Positions 7,948 through 16,937 of a stretch of DNA of 64,000 nt are shown here, one piece after another. The notes beneath the pieces were generated by a model. The model saw nothing but the letters and a program-made list of their open reading frames with translations. It had not been told where the DNA came from and did no database searches. Every line of letters begins with the position of its first letter. Position 1 is the first letter of the stretch. Position numbers and translations under genes: made by a program. Source of the stretch: Bdellovibrio bacteriovorus W. Its GTDB lineage: Bacteria > Bdellovibrionota > Bdellovibrionia > Bdellovibrionales > Bdellovibrionaceae. The stretch spans positions 620,001 through 684,000 of the forward strand of contig CP002190.1 of NCBI GenBank assembly GCA_000525675.1, written 5' to 3'.

Positions 7948-9486
7948 TTAGTTCAGTATTATTTCTTGATCGATACGAATCTCCTCCAAGAATGCCTCAT
8001 CATGGGAAATTACGATGAGGCCGCCTTCAAAAGATCGCAGAGCGGAAATTAAGATATCGGTGCTTTCAATATCCAAATTATTAGTGGGTTCGTCCAAGAC
8101 AATAAGCTGCGGAGTAGGGTCTTGGAGAAGCACTTGCGCAAGACTTGCCTTCATTTTCTCGCCACCACTTAAATGCCGAACTTCCATATTTACTTTCTCA
8201 CCGAAAAATTGAAACAGGGCGAGTGCATTACGAAGATCAACGATATCTTTAGTGGATTTATTTTGAATATTCTCAAGTACGGTTTTTTGAGGATCAAGAT
8301 TTGAATAGTCTTGATCTAGCAATGCAAAAGGAAGAGAGACTTGCTTGAGAGTTCCAGTTCTTTCTTTTACGTAGTCTGCTGGTTTTCCCAAAATTTCTTT
8401 TAAAAGCGTTGATTTACCTTTCCCGTTCTTTCCCCTCACAGCGATATGTTGAGAGCCTTGCATGTGAAAAGAAAGTGAAGAGTCCCAGAGTGGTTGAATA
8501 GAGTTCGTTAGAATAATATTAAACTGATCTGTTTCAAAAACAGATTTCCCCGCTGGAATATATGACTCCGGTAAGTGAAGCAATAATGAGGGGGATTGAT
8601 TGTGCTTCAGGAGCAAATCATTAATTCTATTTTGACGAAGAATCATAGCATCATCGCCTTTTGATTTAATATTTCCGGAAGACTTTTGCGCATTATCTTT
8701 TCGACGACCTAAGAGAATTTTAGGAAGATCTCCTTTTGCAGCCTTTGCTTGCCCCGCTCGGTTTCTTTTTTCTTGTCTCTGAATCTGCTCATGAAGATCT
8801 TTTTCTGCCTTTTTCTTTTCCTTTTTAGCGCTAGAAATCGCATTCACGAGAAGTTGCTGTTTTTTGAAACTCTCTTCTTTATAGAAATCATAATTTCCGC
8901 CATAGGTTGTTAATCCCACAGGAGATAATTCCAGAATTATATCGACTCTTTGAAGTAGAGTCTTATCGTGACTAATAACTACAAGCGAGCCGCTAAAGTC
9001 GCGAATAAAGTTATAGATAATTTCCCGATTTTCCGAGTCGAGATTGTTTGTGGGTTCATCCAATATCAAGATACCGCTTTCTGCGCTCAGTGCTTTAAGG
9101 ATACGCACTCTCGTCCATTGGCCACCACTGAGATCGCTTATTGGGGTCTCCAGCTCGATATCTTTCAATAAGGTTTGCCACCATGGCTCTGAGAGAATTC
9201 CACTTTCCCAAAGATTCTCTAGGTTAGCAGCTACCGTGGTCGCGCTTCGACTTTCATGTTGGGGCAGGTAGGTACAATCTGATGTGCGAATGATATGACC
9301 GCTACTTGCCGTCAGCTCTCCAGCTAAGAGGCGGGCAAGGGTGGACTTTCCAACACCATTGTTGCCGACCAAGCCGTACTTGGTTTGAGGTGAGATCGTG
9401 AGATGGATATCTTTAAAGAGTGATGTGCCTTCTGGTAAAAAGTAGGACAGAGATTGAGCGCTAATATAAGAATTGGAACCGTTCAC
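7948..9486 (-). CDS. ABC-F family ATPase (duplicated ABC domains, no membrane part)
   Basis: 512 residues with two ABC cassettes. Cassette 1 has Walker A GNNGVGKST (41-49), signature LSGGQ (119-123) and Walker B ILILDEPTNNLD. Cassette 2 has GKNGKGKST, LSGGEKMKASL and LIVLDEPTNNLD. The linker (about 205-285) is Lys/Glu-rich and helical, as in ribosome-associated ABC-F proteins. The family acts on ribosomes as translation factors or antibiotic-protection proteins. The subgroup is uncertain, and antibiotic protection cannot be inferred from sequence alone. It shares no promoter with a neighbour and ends exactly at the yggS stop. Confidence 0.9.
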   Translation of the reverse strand: MNGSNSYISAQSLSYFLPEGTSLFKDIHLTISPQTKYGLVGNNGVGKSTLARLLAGELTASSGHIIRTSDCTYLPQHESRSATTVAANLENLWESGILSEPWWQTLLKDIELETPISDLSGGQWTRVRILKALSAESGILILDEPTNNLDSENREIIYNFIRDFSGSLVVISHDKTLLQRVDIILELSPVGLTTYGGNYDFYKEESFKKQQLLVNAISSAKKEKKKAEKDLHEQIQRQEKRNRAGQAKAAKGDLPKILLGRRKDNAQKSSGNIKSKGDDAMILRQNRINDLLLKHNQSPSLLLHLPESYIPAGKSVFETDQFNIILTNSIQPLWDSSLSFHMQGSQHIAVRGKNGKGKSTLLKEILGKPADYVKERTGTLKQVSLPFALLDQDYSNLDPQKTVLENIQNKSTKDIVDLRNALALFQFFGEKVNMEVRHLSGGEKMKASLAQVLLQDPTPQLIVLDEPTNNLDIESTDILISALRSFEGGLIVISHDEAFLEEIRIDQEIILN

Positions 9487-9790
9487 AGGAAACCGCCTTT
9501 TGTCGTTGCAAAATGTAGAAGTAAGAAAAGGTAAATTAAAGGCAGTTTAATTTCTCATAAGAGTCTGGTTTAGGAGCCAGACTTAAACAGAATAGTATAA
9601 GATTTTAAAATTCTCAAGACTGGAGTGAGGTCCTTGATCTGTATCAAAACCAGACACACCTCATACCTAAATCAAGTAAAGTAAAAAAGGCATTATTAAA
9701 TTTAAAGGAATACAGTTAATCTTTAAGCAGTCTGAACTGGAACGTTTAAGAGGCTTCTGAAGGTCATCTTCAGGGCGGATAAGGTTAAAA
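9487..9790. other. Intergenic region between divergent genes
   Basis: No gene is supported in these 304 bases. One hairpin is visible near 9562-9588 (GTCTGG and CCAGAC around GAGTC..GAC sequences). The promoters of the ABC-F gene and of the beta-barrel gene should lie here but are not clear by eye. Confidence 0.5.
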
Positions 9791-11566
9791 ATGAAAATGT
9801 CCTTGGTTGTATCAACTTTGATGGGGCTTCTCAGTATAACGTCTTTTGCAAATGCTGAATCTAAAGAGTCAGCTCAATCGAGTAGCTCTGCCGTGTCTGA
9901 AATAAAAAATGAAAAAAAATCTCAAGAAGGCGGACCTCAAAAAGGGGAAGCTCCTCTTTACTTCGCGGTCGATGGAACTAGTTTTACTTGGAAGAGATCG
10001 GGTATCTCTTACGATTTTAGAAAGACTCAGGAGATTGAAGTTGGTGGGCATAAAATTAATGCCAATAGCTTTCAAGTCTCTGCCAAAGATGGAGGCGTAG
10101 CTCTTCAATGGGATGCAACGCTGGTGAGAGGTGGGCAGCTCTCAGTTTTTGATAAGTTAGGGAATACTGTCCTGATTCAAAATGTTAGTGGCAGTGAGGC
10201 AACTTTATCAAAAGAGACTGTCTCTAAGTGGACAGATCAACAGAGATTGAGATTCTGCGTGAAGAGCTCTGAGGGAAGAGAGTTCAGCTCTCTTTGTTCT
10301 GCATGGTATGGCGTTGGATTAAAAACTGACAGTTTGAATCTTAAGGAATTAAAAGGGGAAGCTGCTTCCCAACTTATTATCCAAAACGAGGAAAGAGCTA
10401 AAAAGAGTTTCATTGAGGTCAGTTCTAAGGAAGTCGTTCAGTTCTTTGTACGTTTAAAGAATGAGATGACTTATGAATTTGTGGCTCAGGTTCCTGCAGT
10501 AGAAGTGCTCGATCTTGTGAAGGCGGGGAATGAAAAAAGCTATCAAGCTGTTTTTGTCGGCGGGCAGCCTCTAGTTGAAAAAATGGAAGAAGTGAAGAAT
10601 CCACTCTACTCGCGCAAGCTTCCTGTAAATGCGAAGCTTTGGAATGTGAAGATTCCGGAAAAGCAAAACTCTCTAAGTTTCCAAGGTGATGAAGGGGGAA
10701 TTTTTACTTTTGATTATGATGTGCAAAATCCTCCTGCCGAAAGCGCAAGACTTTACATTTCTGAGAAGTTTCAACAAGGAACTTACAATAAAAAGGATCG
10801 TGTTTCATACAGGTCAGAGTCTGGCCAAGGGAAATGGGACTTTCAGTCTCCAGAGCAAGGCTGGGGGCGTGTTGAAGGAGAGGCCGGCAGCGGCGAGCAC
10901 AAAGCCTATTTAGATATTTACCGAGGCAAGCCGGCAGAGGTCGGCTTGCGTGTGGCAGCCTTAATGACAACGCAAGGAGAGCAAGCCATTGTGGGCGAGG
11001 GGTACGCTGGATATTGGTTTAACAACTTTCTGGGGTCGGATAACTACTACTTTGCTCGGCAGCGTTGGGGAATAGGGTTAAGCTATTTAAGTGCCCTTAC
11101 TCAACTATCTACCGACAATACGGATGATGTTAAGTATTCAAATCTTTCAGCACTTTTAAAATACAAAGTAAAACCTGGGATTGCCTATCACGACTCAAGC
11201 TGGGGTTTGCAAGTGGGTTATACTCAATCAGTTGTTGGAGACTTTGATGTTCCTCTTTTAGGGGCGGGGCTGTTTTGGAGCAGCCAATTACCAAAGCCAA
11301 TTGAGACATTTTTAGAGAAGATTCCATTTTTTAGAAAAACAAAATGGATCGGTATAGAAGGTTTATACAACTTTTCCTCACTGGACAGTGAGGTTGCTCT
11401 CGATGGCAGCTTTGTTCTAAGTGGTTACTTAAGAACATTTATCAACAACTCGGCTTACTGGGAACTCAGTGGAGGGTATCGAGACAACTCTTTTACTCGC
11501 GACAATGGTGCTGCCATTAAGCTCAATACAGTCATTGGCTCCATCGGGCTAGGCATGAGTTTTTAA
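9791..11566 (+). CDS. Secreted protein with a C-terminal outer-membrane beta-barrel, function unknown
   Basis: 591 residues. A signal peptide (about 1-23, SFANA|ES) is followed by a low-complexity Ser/Lys stretch (about 24-50) and a beta-rich middle (about 55-360). The C-terminal region (about 390-591) shows alternating aromatic/polar strands (GYWFNNFLGSDNYYFARQ, GIGLSYLSALTQL, AYWELSGGYRDNSF) and ends in ..GLGMSF, the terminal-Phe signal of many outer-membrane barrels. I do not recognise the family. A location in the outer membrane with a periplasmic or surface N-terminal part is inferred. It is preceded and followed by unrelated single genes. Confidence 0.65.
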   Translation: MKMSLVVSTLMGLLSITSFANAESKESAQSSSSAVSEIKNEKKSQEGGPQKGEAPLYFAVDGTSFTWKRSGISYDFRKTQEIEVGGHKINANSFQVSAKDGGVALQWDATLVRGGQLSVFDKLGNTVLIQNVSGSEATLSKETVSKWTDQQRLRFCVKSSEGREFSSLCSAWYGVGLKTDSLNLKELKGEAASQLIIQNEERAKKSFIEVSSKEVVQFFVRLKNEMTYEFVAQVPAVEVLDLVKAGNEKSYQAVFVGGQPLVEKMEEVKNPLYSRKLPVNAKLWNVKIPEKQNSLSFQGDEGGIFTFDYDVQNPPAESARLYISEKFQQGTYNKKDRVSYRSESGQGKWDFQSPEQGWGRVEGEAGSGEHKAYLDIYRGKPAEVGLRVAALMTTQGEQAIVGEGYAGYWFNNFLGSDNYYFARQRWGIGLSYLSALTQLSTDNTDDVKYSNLSALLKYKVKPGIAYHDSSWGLQVGYTQSVVGDFDVPLLGAGLFWSSQLPKPIETFLEKIPFFRKTKWIGIEGLYNFSSLDSEVALDGSFVLSGYLRTFINNSAYWELSGGYRDNSFTRDNGAAIKLNTVIGSIGLGMSF

Positions 11567-11587
11567 CAGGCAGGGGCGAAGGAGGGG

Positions 11588-11655
11588 ATTCTCAATGAAC
11601 TTTCGATTCGTAGTAAATTTCTCCTGAGTCTTGTTCTTTTTGTTTTCTCATTTTA
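11588..11655 (+). pseudogene. Possible remnant of a sensor protein N-terminus
   Basis: The frame from about 11588 reads ..LNELSIRSKFLL..LVLFVFSF and then a TAA. The pattern ELSIRSKFLL plus a hydrophobic helix is typical of the first residues of sensor histidine kinases and chemoreceptors. Nothing follows it. A purine-rich AAGGAGGGG lies just before. It may be the stump of a deleted gene, or chance; it is too short to decide. Confidence 0.25.
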
Positions 11656-11683
11656 AATCCAATGCCCTATCGGAGGATTTAAA

Positions 11684-12010
11684 ATGATGAAGTTCGTTCT
11701 TGCAACTATGATGACATTGGTTTCAACAAATGCTTTTGCTCAATCTATGTGTGATATGTGGGTGGGCAAAGAGCGTTACTTATCGGCTCTTAAAGCCGTA
11801 GCAGCTCACCAAAATTATTCACTGGAGCAGCTTTGTACGTTACCTCATGTGATGGCTGTTGAAGTGCAACCATCGCGTGTTATTACTCCTAAAGGAGAGG
11901 TCATTCCTCATGTACGCGTAGAGCTTCACTCTTCAGAGTATAGCTGCATGTATATGGTTCGTGATGCCGATCTTGAAATTACTTCAGGTCGCTGTTACTC
12001 AACGTTCTAA
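11684..12010 (+). CDS. Small secreted Cys-containing protein, unknown function
   Basis: 108 residues with a clear signal peptide (about 1-19, NAFA|QS). The mature part of about 89 residues has four Cys (MCDMW, QLCTL, YSCMY, GRCYS) that could form two disulfides in the periplasm. No family recognised. GGAGG precedes ATG 11684. Monocistronic with a strong terminator 12 bases after the stop. Confidence 0.65.
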   Translation: MMKFVLATMMTLVSTNAFAQSMCDMWVGKERYLSALKAVAAHQNYSLEQLCTLPHVMAVEVQPSRVITPKGEVIPHVRVELHSSEYSCMYMVRDADLEITSGRCYSTF

Positions 12011-12021
12011 TTTTAAAAAAG

Positions 12022-12047
12022 AAAAAGGCGCCAAGGGCGCCTTTTTT
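12022..12047. terminator. Bidirectional rho-independent terminator
   Basis: Perfect GGCGCC/GGCGCC stem with loop AAG, flanked by five A and six T. It separates the small secreted protein gene from the convergent dps gene and can serve both. Confidence 0.9.
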
Positions 12048-12048
12048 A

Positions 12049-12519
12049 TTACTCCAACATACTTCTTAGCATCCATGCTGTTTTTTCATGCACGTGCATA
12101 CGCTGGGTGAGTAAGTCCGCTGTTGGCTCATCATGAGCATCATCAACAATAGGGAATATTTCTCGAGCTGTTCTAGTTACAGTTTCTTGTCCTTCGATCA
12201 GAATACGAATCATTTGGTTTGCATCAGGAACGCCTGAAACTTCTTTCACGGATGAAAGCTTTGCAAACTCTGCATAGGTACCTGGAGCGGGGAAGCCCAA
12301 GGCGCGAATTCTTTCAGCGATGAGATCTACGGCTCCCGCAAGCTCTGTATATTGTTGTTCAAACATTAAGTGCAGTGTTTGGAATTGAGGACCAGTGACA
12401 TTCCAATGAAAGTTGTGTGTTTGAAGATAAAGCGTATAGCTATCAGCTAGAACTCTTGAAAGGCCATCGGCAATTTTGCGTCTATTTTCTTCTGAAATTC
12501 CAATATTGATTTTCGTCAT
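12049..12519 (-). CDS. dps: Dps-family ferritin-like DNA protection protein
   Basis: 156 residues. Dps dodecamers oxidise and store iron and bind DNA under starvation or oxidative stress. Ferroxidase-site residues are visible: HNFHWNVTG (His) and, further on, [17 protein letters not shown] with the acidic pair. The length and helix layout are normal. The N-terminus is short and not Lys-rich, so direct DNA binding may be weak. The start is taken at the inner ATG 12519, since AAGG lies nine bases upstream; the ATG at 12528 would touch that site. Confidence 0.92.
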   Translation of the reverse strand: MTKINIGISEENRRKIADGLSRVLADSYTLYLQTHNFHWNVTGPQFQTLHLMFEQQYTELAGAVDLIAERIRALGFPAPGTYAEFAKLSSVKEVSGVPDANQMIRILIEGQETVTRTAREIFPIVDDAHDEPTADLLTQRMHVHEKTAWMLRSMLE

Positions 12520-12622
12520 GGCGACCATCCTTCTGAATGAGTGATTTGCCAGTCTATTATCGAACTTGGATTTAGAAGTGGCAATGGAGAAACCCCCAAG
12601 ATCGAATTGTTACGCCTAAAAT

Positions 12623-13336
12623 CTAGTTCATCGTGTTTATGATGAGTCCAATATGGGTATAAAAATTGAGAGCACCAAAAAATAGGAAGGAGTACCCAGA
12701 AATAGTCCATGCGTAGATCATTGCTTTTTGTAAGGAGTTTAAAGAAGTTGAAGAACTGAATTTTTTCATACCCAAAGGAAAAAGAAGGGCGCCTAATCCT
12801 ACGAGTCCAAAAAGTCCAGACATGGCGATGGCCTCGACCCAAGGGTACTTAGCAAACTTTCCTGAAATAGGTTCTTCGGGTGGGGCCGCAAAGAGTTGAA
12901 AACTAATTCCAGCGCAGGCAATGGCGATGAGAGCAAGTCCCAAGCCAAAGATAAAAATTGAAACGGGATTTGTCATTTTTGAAAACACCTCGGCTGGATT
13001 ACTTTCAGAAACGAATGAGGTCCCTTTTTTCCAAAGATAAAGCGAAGCAGCTAACAACAGGACTGCAAATCCCAAACTTGTTTCGCCAAAAATAATATTA
13101 TCGAATGGGAAGTACTTTGCTAGCGGCCAAGTGAGTGTCATGTGAGCGCCAGTTATAAGGAGAATAACGCCACTCACAGCGAAGGAAATAGACCAAGCCT
13201 CAGTATGGGAAATTGTTTTCTTGTGAAGGGCTAAGATAAAGCGTGAAAGCGTGATAAGAGCGGCTCCAACAGCAATAGACATTATCGTATTGTAGGTTGG
13301 CATTTGAGTCCAATCGATGATTAGCTTTTGCTCCAT
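12623..13336 (-). CDS. DUF981-like polytopic membrane protein
   Basis: 237 residues with about seven hydrophobic helices. The pattern DWTQMPTYNTIMS near the start, then GAHMTLTWPL and DNIIFGETSLGFAVLL, resembles the DUF981 family of unknown function. The start is ATG 13336, because AAGGAG sits seven bases upstream in the 22-base gap after the patatin gene; the longer frame has no ribosome site. It lies downstream of the patatin-like gene on the same strand, so the two probably form an operon. A link to lipid turnover is possible but unsupported. Confidence 0.65.
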   Translation of the reverse strand: MEQKLIIDWTQMPTYNTIMSIAVGAALITLSRFILALHKKTISHTEAWSISFAVSGVILLITGAHMTLTWPLAKYFPFDNIIFGETSLGFAVLLLAASLYLWKKGTSFVSESNPAEVFSKMTNPVSIFIFGLGLALIAIACAGISFQLFAAPPEEPISGKFAKYPWVEAIAMSGLFGLVGLGALLFPLGMKKFSSSTSLNSLQKAMIYAWTISGYSFLFFGALNFYTHIGLIINTMN

Positions 13337-13358
13337 TTGGGCACTCCTTTTCTTGAGC

Positions 13359-14225
13359 TTATGACGAGTGGTGAATATGGGGGCCACCGATATATCCACC
13401 GGCGAAGTTTTCATGTTTCTTCAAGAACTCTTTTGTTAACCCATAGGTTTTCTCGATAAGGAACTTCGATTGGGAAAAATCATGGGGCATAACACTGATC
13501 GGGCAGGGAACAGGGAGATAGATGAGCGAGGCCCCCTTTTCTTTACTCAGACTGACTGTACAACGAGCTTGTTGTTGAATCATTATGGTCAACATATAAA
13601 GAAGTTTGGGAATGTAGTGGGAAGGAATTTTTTGTAGTTTGCAAGGGTAACTGCTGTCGAAGATCAGAATTGTTTTTGCACCGAGAGCGAGAGCTCTTTG
13701 TAAGGGAAGGTGAGCTGTGAGAGAGCCATCGGCAAGCTCGCGCTCTCCCATCTTAACAGATGGAAAGATACCGGGGATGGCAGTGCTTGCAAGCAAACTT
13801 AAGCGCAGATCTCCTTCTTCAAAGTCTATAGGGCTTCCACTTGTTAAGTCAGAGACCATGACGTGAGTTGGAATTTTAAGATTTGAAAATAAAGGTGGGA
13901 ATCTCTGGAATATAATTTTCTCTAGGCCTTTTAGAGAGGATACCGAGCCGCTAGATCCTCGCATAAACGCCAAAAATGATCTTAATGAAATATCTTGAAA
14001 TATGTCTCTAGTATGAAGACTTTCCCAAAAATCTTCTAGGATCTTTATTTGTGCAGCACTATAGTCAGCTCCCATCCATGCGGCATTCAACGCTCCAACA
14101 GAGGAGCCGACAAGGAAATCAGGTTGAATTCCGAACTCCTGAGTGGCCTTCAGCATTCCGACATGGAGGGCCCCAAGGCTTGATCCTCCAGAAAAAACAA
14201 ATGCGATCGGATGTTCGAGCTTCAT
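13359..14225 (-). CDS. Patatin-like phospholipase/esterase
   Basis: 288 residues of the RssA/patatin type. Near the N-terminus are the oxyanion-hole segment FVFSGGSSLGALHVG and the nucleophile elbow GSSVG (GxSxG). The second catalytic residue is the Asp of ADGS, where the family usually has DGG. The Ser-Asp dyad is therefore present and the enzyme should be active on lipids. The C-terminus ends in a His/Gly-rich GGYIGGPHIHHSS. The start is ATG 14225 (AAAGGG upstream); the longer open frame runs into AT-rich non-coding DNA. No signal peptide, so it probably acts in the cytosol or on the inner membrane. Confidence 0.85.
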   Translation of the reverse strand: MKLEHPIAFVFSGGSSLGALHVGMLKATQEFGIQPDFLVGSSVGALNAAWMGADYSAAQIKILEDFWESLHTRDIFQDISLRSFLAFMRGSSGSVSSLKGLEKIIFQRFPPLFSNLKIPTHVMVSDLTSGSPIDFEEGDLRLSLLASTAIPGIFPSVKMGERELADGSLTAHLPLQRALALGAKTILIFDSSYPCKLQKIPSHYIPKLLYMLTIMIQQQARCTVSLSKEKGASLIYLPVPCPISVMPHDFSQSKFLIEKTYGLTKEFLKKHENFAGGYIGGPHIHHSS

Positions 14226-14530
14226 GCATCGCCCTTTCTGTTCATTTGAGTGGTGACATTCGTTATATGATGATGTCATAGATTTTAAATATAAGATGGG
14301 GAAACCACATAATTTGCCAAAAGAACTAAGGCATAATGACGAGAAAAAGCACTTCAAAGCTAAGAGAGAAAATCTATTTTAAACTGCATTTATTGTTCTG
14401 AAATATTACAGAAAGAATGGATTGCTATAAATTGTGTCTTTGCATTTATAGAAAACGAACTATCAAAAAGTAAGAAAATCAAAAAATATCTCTTCAGTTA
14501 AAAATAAAAAACTAAACTGAGGAGTTCGTG
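14226..14530. other. AT-rich intergenic region between divergent genes
   Basis: About 305 bases, very AT-rich, with no gene supported. It must hold the promoters of the patatin operon (minus) and of the DUF5602-like gene (plus). Confidence 0.5.
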
Positions 14531-15271
14531 ATGAAATTCTTTTCTTTGTTCTTGAGTATGAGTTTGATGACTTCACTGGCTGTAGCCGATGTCACTTTGT
14601 GGGGGAGGCGAGTGGCTGTGGGGGATGGAACGGTTCGCACATACGCAAAAGTAGATTGTGATGAGAGGCCACTTGCCTTGGGTATTGCTGTCAGTGGTAA
14701 ATCGCTTTTTGGATTGCCGGAAGAAAAGCATGAGTATGACTACATCTTGCCTTTGCCTGAGGGGCTTCGTATGCCACCTTTCGAACATGTGATGATTAAT
14801 TGGAATCCTCATGGACATGATCCTGTTGAGATTTATGGAGCATCACACTTTGATTTTCACTTCTATACTATTTCGAATAGAGATCGCAAAAAGATCACTT
14901 GTATGAATCAGGACGAGCTTGCTTGCATGAAAGCACCTAGCGCTGACTACCTTCCACCATTCTATGCGCCAACACCTGCCGGTGTTCCACAGATGGGGTG
15001 GCATTGGTTTGATACGAGATCGCCTGAGTTTAATGGTCATCCATTTACCAGCACTTTGATTTATGGATATTACAATGCAAAAATCGCCTTTATTGAGCCG
15101 ATGATCACTCGAGACTTTCTATTGTCTCACCCATCTTTTAGTGCGGAAATTCCACTACCTCAGAAGGTAAGTAAGAGTGGTTACTATCCGCGTCGATACA
15201 CTGTCAGATACGATTCAGCCAGGGATTTAATTTTAGTGGAGTTAAAGCACTTTAAGAAGATGCACAGATAG
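14531..15271 (+). CDS. Secreted DUF5602 (TTHB210-like) protein
   Basis: 246 residues with a signal peptide (about 1-20, AVA|DV). The mature protein contains NWNPHGHDP followed by HFDFHFYTIS, a His-rich pair of segments that resembles the metal-binding part of TTHB210-like (DUF5602) proteins, plus PQMGWHWFD. Enzymatic activity is unknown; metal binding is likely from the His clusters. Two Cys (ITCMN, LACMK) may form a disulfide. ATG 14531 is preferred over GTG 14528 because GAGGAG is then six bases away. Monocistronic. Confidence 0.6.
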   Translation: MKFFSLFLSMSLMTSLAVADVTLWGRRVAVGDGTVRTYAKVDCDERPLALGIAVSGKSLFGLPEEKHEYDYILPLPEGLRMPPFEHVMINWNPHGHDPVEIYGASHFDFHFYTISNRDRKKITCMNQDELACMKAPSADYLPPFYAPTPAGVPQMGWHWFDTRSPEFNGHPFTSTLIYGYYNAKIAFIEPMITRDFLLSHPSFSAEIPLPQKVSKSGYYPRRYTVRYDSARDLILVELKHFKKMHR

Positions 15272-15289
15272 AACTTTTAATGAGTGAGG

Positions 15290-15315
15290 ATAGGTGAGAC
15301 ACAGAGACACTTATC
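15290..15315. terminator. Hairpin between convergent genes, possible terminator
   Basis: Stem GATAGGTG with CACTTATC (one G-T pair) and an inner AGA-CACAG-type loop, without a T run. It lies between the convergent DUF5602-like and MocR genes. Confidence 0.35.
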
Positions 15316-15326
15316 TTCACTTGAAG

Positions 15327-16817
15327 TTATTTTCGAGGACGTACGCTTTTAAAAGATTTGGCGAGCCGTTTTACTCCGGCTGTCATTTCTTCTTCCGTAT
15401 AGGCGGCAAACCCCAAAAGAAACCCCGGCTCTTTGTTAGCTGTAGCGTAGAGCTTTGAAAGTCCCATGATTTCAATACCATTTCTTTTGGCTGCCAAGAC
15501 GAGTTCTGCCTCTGAATGTTCTGACTTTAAAAGGCAAGGCATCTGCAGGCCCCCAGAAGGTATTCGAACTTCAACGTAATCCGAAAGATGCGTGATAATA
15601 AGCTTGCTCAGGATTTCAAGTCTTCGGGCATACAAATGGCGCATTGACCGAATATGAGTTCCAAAATGCCCCTCTTCGATGAATCTGGCTAAAGTTAATT
15701 GTGAGATTGTGGCCGTATGACCATCCATCAGAGTTCTTCCGACAGTAAATGGTGAAACCAGTTCTGGGGGAAGAACTGCATAACCGATACGTAGACCAGG
15801 AAAGAGAGACTTGGTAAAGGTGCCAATATAGATCGTACGATTATTATTATCTAACCCCTGCATGCACGCGACAGGTTTGCCGGCATAGTGAAACTCACTG
15901 TCATAGTCGTCTTCAACAATCCACGCACGATGACTATTTGCCCAGTCTATGAGTTTAAGTCTTCTTTCGAGAGAGAGTGTAACTCCAGTGGGAAATTGAT
16001 GAGAGGGAGTTACAAAGCTCGCTTTTGCTTTTTTTCCTTTTTGTAAAAGCACGTCAACTCGCATGCCCTCTGAATCAACAGGAATAGGAATACAGTTTGC
16101 TCCAGTTGCATCTAGAATTCTTTGCGCACCAAAATAAGCAGGATCTTCAATGCAAACGCTATCGCCTTTATCGAGCAGCATGGTTGAGCAAAGGGCCATG
16201 CACTGTTGGGAGCTTGTTAAAATTAAAATTCGATCGGCTGTAGCTCGAGCTCCCCGTTCTAGGTTGATATAGTCTGCAATAGCACTTCGCAGTTCCTCAT
16301 TCCCCTGAGGATCTCCGTGAGCAAGTGCGGTGGCTCCATAATCATTTAGAACCTGCCTTTGCAGACGACTCCAAATTTTAATGGGAAAGGTTTGAGTCTC
16401 GGGTTCTCCAGGAATAAAGGCGCGAGAAGATGAGTACTCCCTAACAGCTCCTCCCTGCGACATTTTTAAGCCACGCTGACTCAGCTCTGGATTCTTTAAA
16501 GATGTGGAACTGCTTTTAGACTGTTTCGTCAGAGTGGAGAAGTTGCTCATTTGCGCGACGAAACTACCGCTCCCGACACGCCTTTCGATCAAGCCCTCCG
16601 TATGAAGAAGGGCGTAGGCGGCCTCTGCCGTATCACGAGAGACAGCCAAAGATTTGGCAAGCTCACGAGTTGCGGGGAGGGGAGTTCCAGATGCCAAAGC
16701 TCCATTTAAAATTAACTGGCGAACACCGCGTTGGATGCGGGTGTATAGAGGGAGCGAACCATATTTGGGGTCCGCCATCCAAGCTTTAACTGATTCTAAT
16801 TGCATTCGCTTTAACAA
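15327..16817 (-). CDS. MocR/PdxR-type transcription regulator (GntR helix-turn-helix fused to aminotransferase-like domain), copy 1
   Basis: 496 residues. An N-terminal GntR winged helix (about 12-85, GTPLPATRELAKSLAVSRDTAEAAYALLHTEG) joins a fold-type I aminotransferase domain (about 130-490). PLP-site residues are present: VEDDYDSEFHY and the lysine of TFTKSLFPGLRIGY. MocR proteins use PLP or an amino-acid adduct as a signal. The start is TTG 16817, with AAGGA seven bases upstream. That ribosome site lies inside the 27-bp operator-like box (16817-16843), which suggests autoregulation. It is divergent from gcvP, which it probably controls; this is inference from context. Confidence 0.9.
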   Translation of the reverse strand: MLKRMQLESVKAWMADPKYGSLPLYTRIQRGVRQLILNGALASGTPLPATRELAKSLAVSRDTAEAAYALLHTEGLIERRVGSGSFVAQMSNFSTLTKQSKSSSTSLKNPELSQRGLKMSQGGAVREYSSSRAFIPGEPETQTFPIKIWSRLQRQVLNDYGATALAHGDPQGNEELRSAIADYINLERGARATADRILILTSSQQCMALCSTMLLDKGDSVCIEDPAYFGAQRILDATGANCIPIPVDSEGMRVDVLLQKGKKAKASFVTPSHQFPTGVTLSLERRLKLIDWANSHRAWIVEDDYDSEFHYAGKPVACMQGLDNNNRTIYIGTFTKSLFPGLRIGYAVLPPELVSPFTVGRTLMDGHTATISQLTLARFIEEGHFGTHIRSMRHLYARRLEILSKLIITHLSDYVEVRIPSGGLQMPCLLKSEHSEAELVLAAKRNGIEIMGLSKLYATANKEPGFLLGFAAYTEEEMTAGVKRLAKSFKSVRPRK

Positions 16818-16843
16818 TGGATGGTCCTTATTGTTTAAAGTGG
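16817..16843. promoter_or_regulatory. MocR-type operator box, copy 1 (mocR1/gcvP gap)
   Basis: Pattern ATGGA-N2-GTCCT-N8-AAAGTGG. The same pattern with the same 27-base length occurs at 23725-23751, in the gap between glyA and the second MocR gene. It overlaps the translation start region of mocR1. Further GGTCC and AGACCAT words follow at 16856-16905. Binding by a MocR protein is inferred, not shown. Confidence 0.6.
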
Positions 16844-16937
16844 CTGGTAATATCAGACCATTTATATGTTACGAAGTAAAGGCTAGGACAGGATTGTAAT
16901 GGTCCATGGAAAAACTTACCCAAGAGGAGGCCTTTCA

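Noticed and set aside
16818-16937. Glycine riboswitch before gcvP
   Set aside because: The gap is only about 120 bases, is filled by MocR-type words and ribosome sites, and shows no tandem glycine aptamer core.
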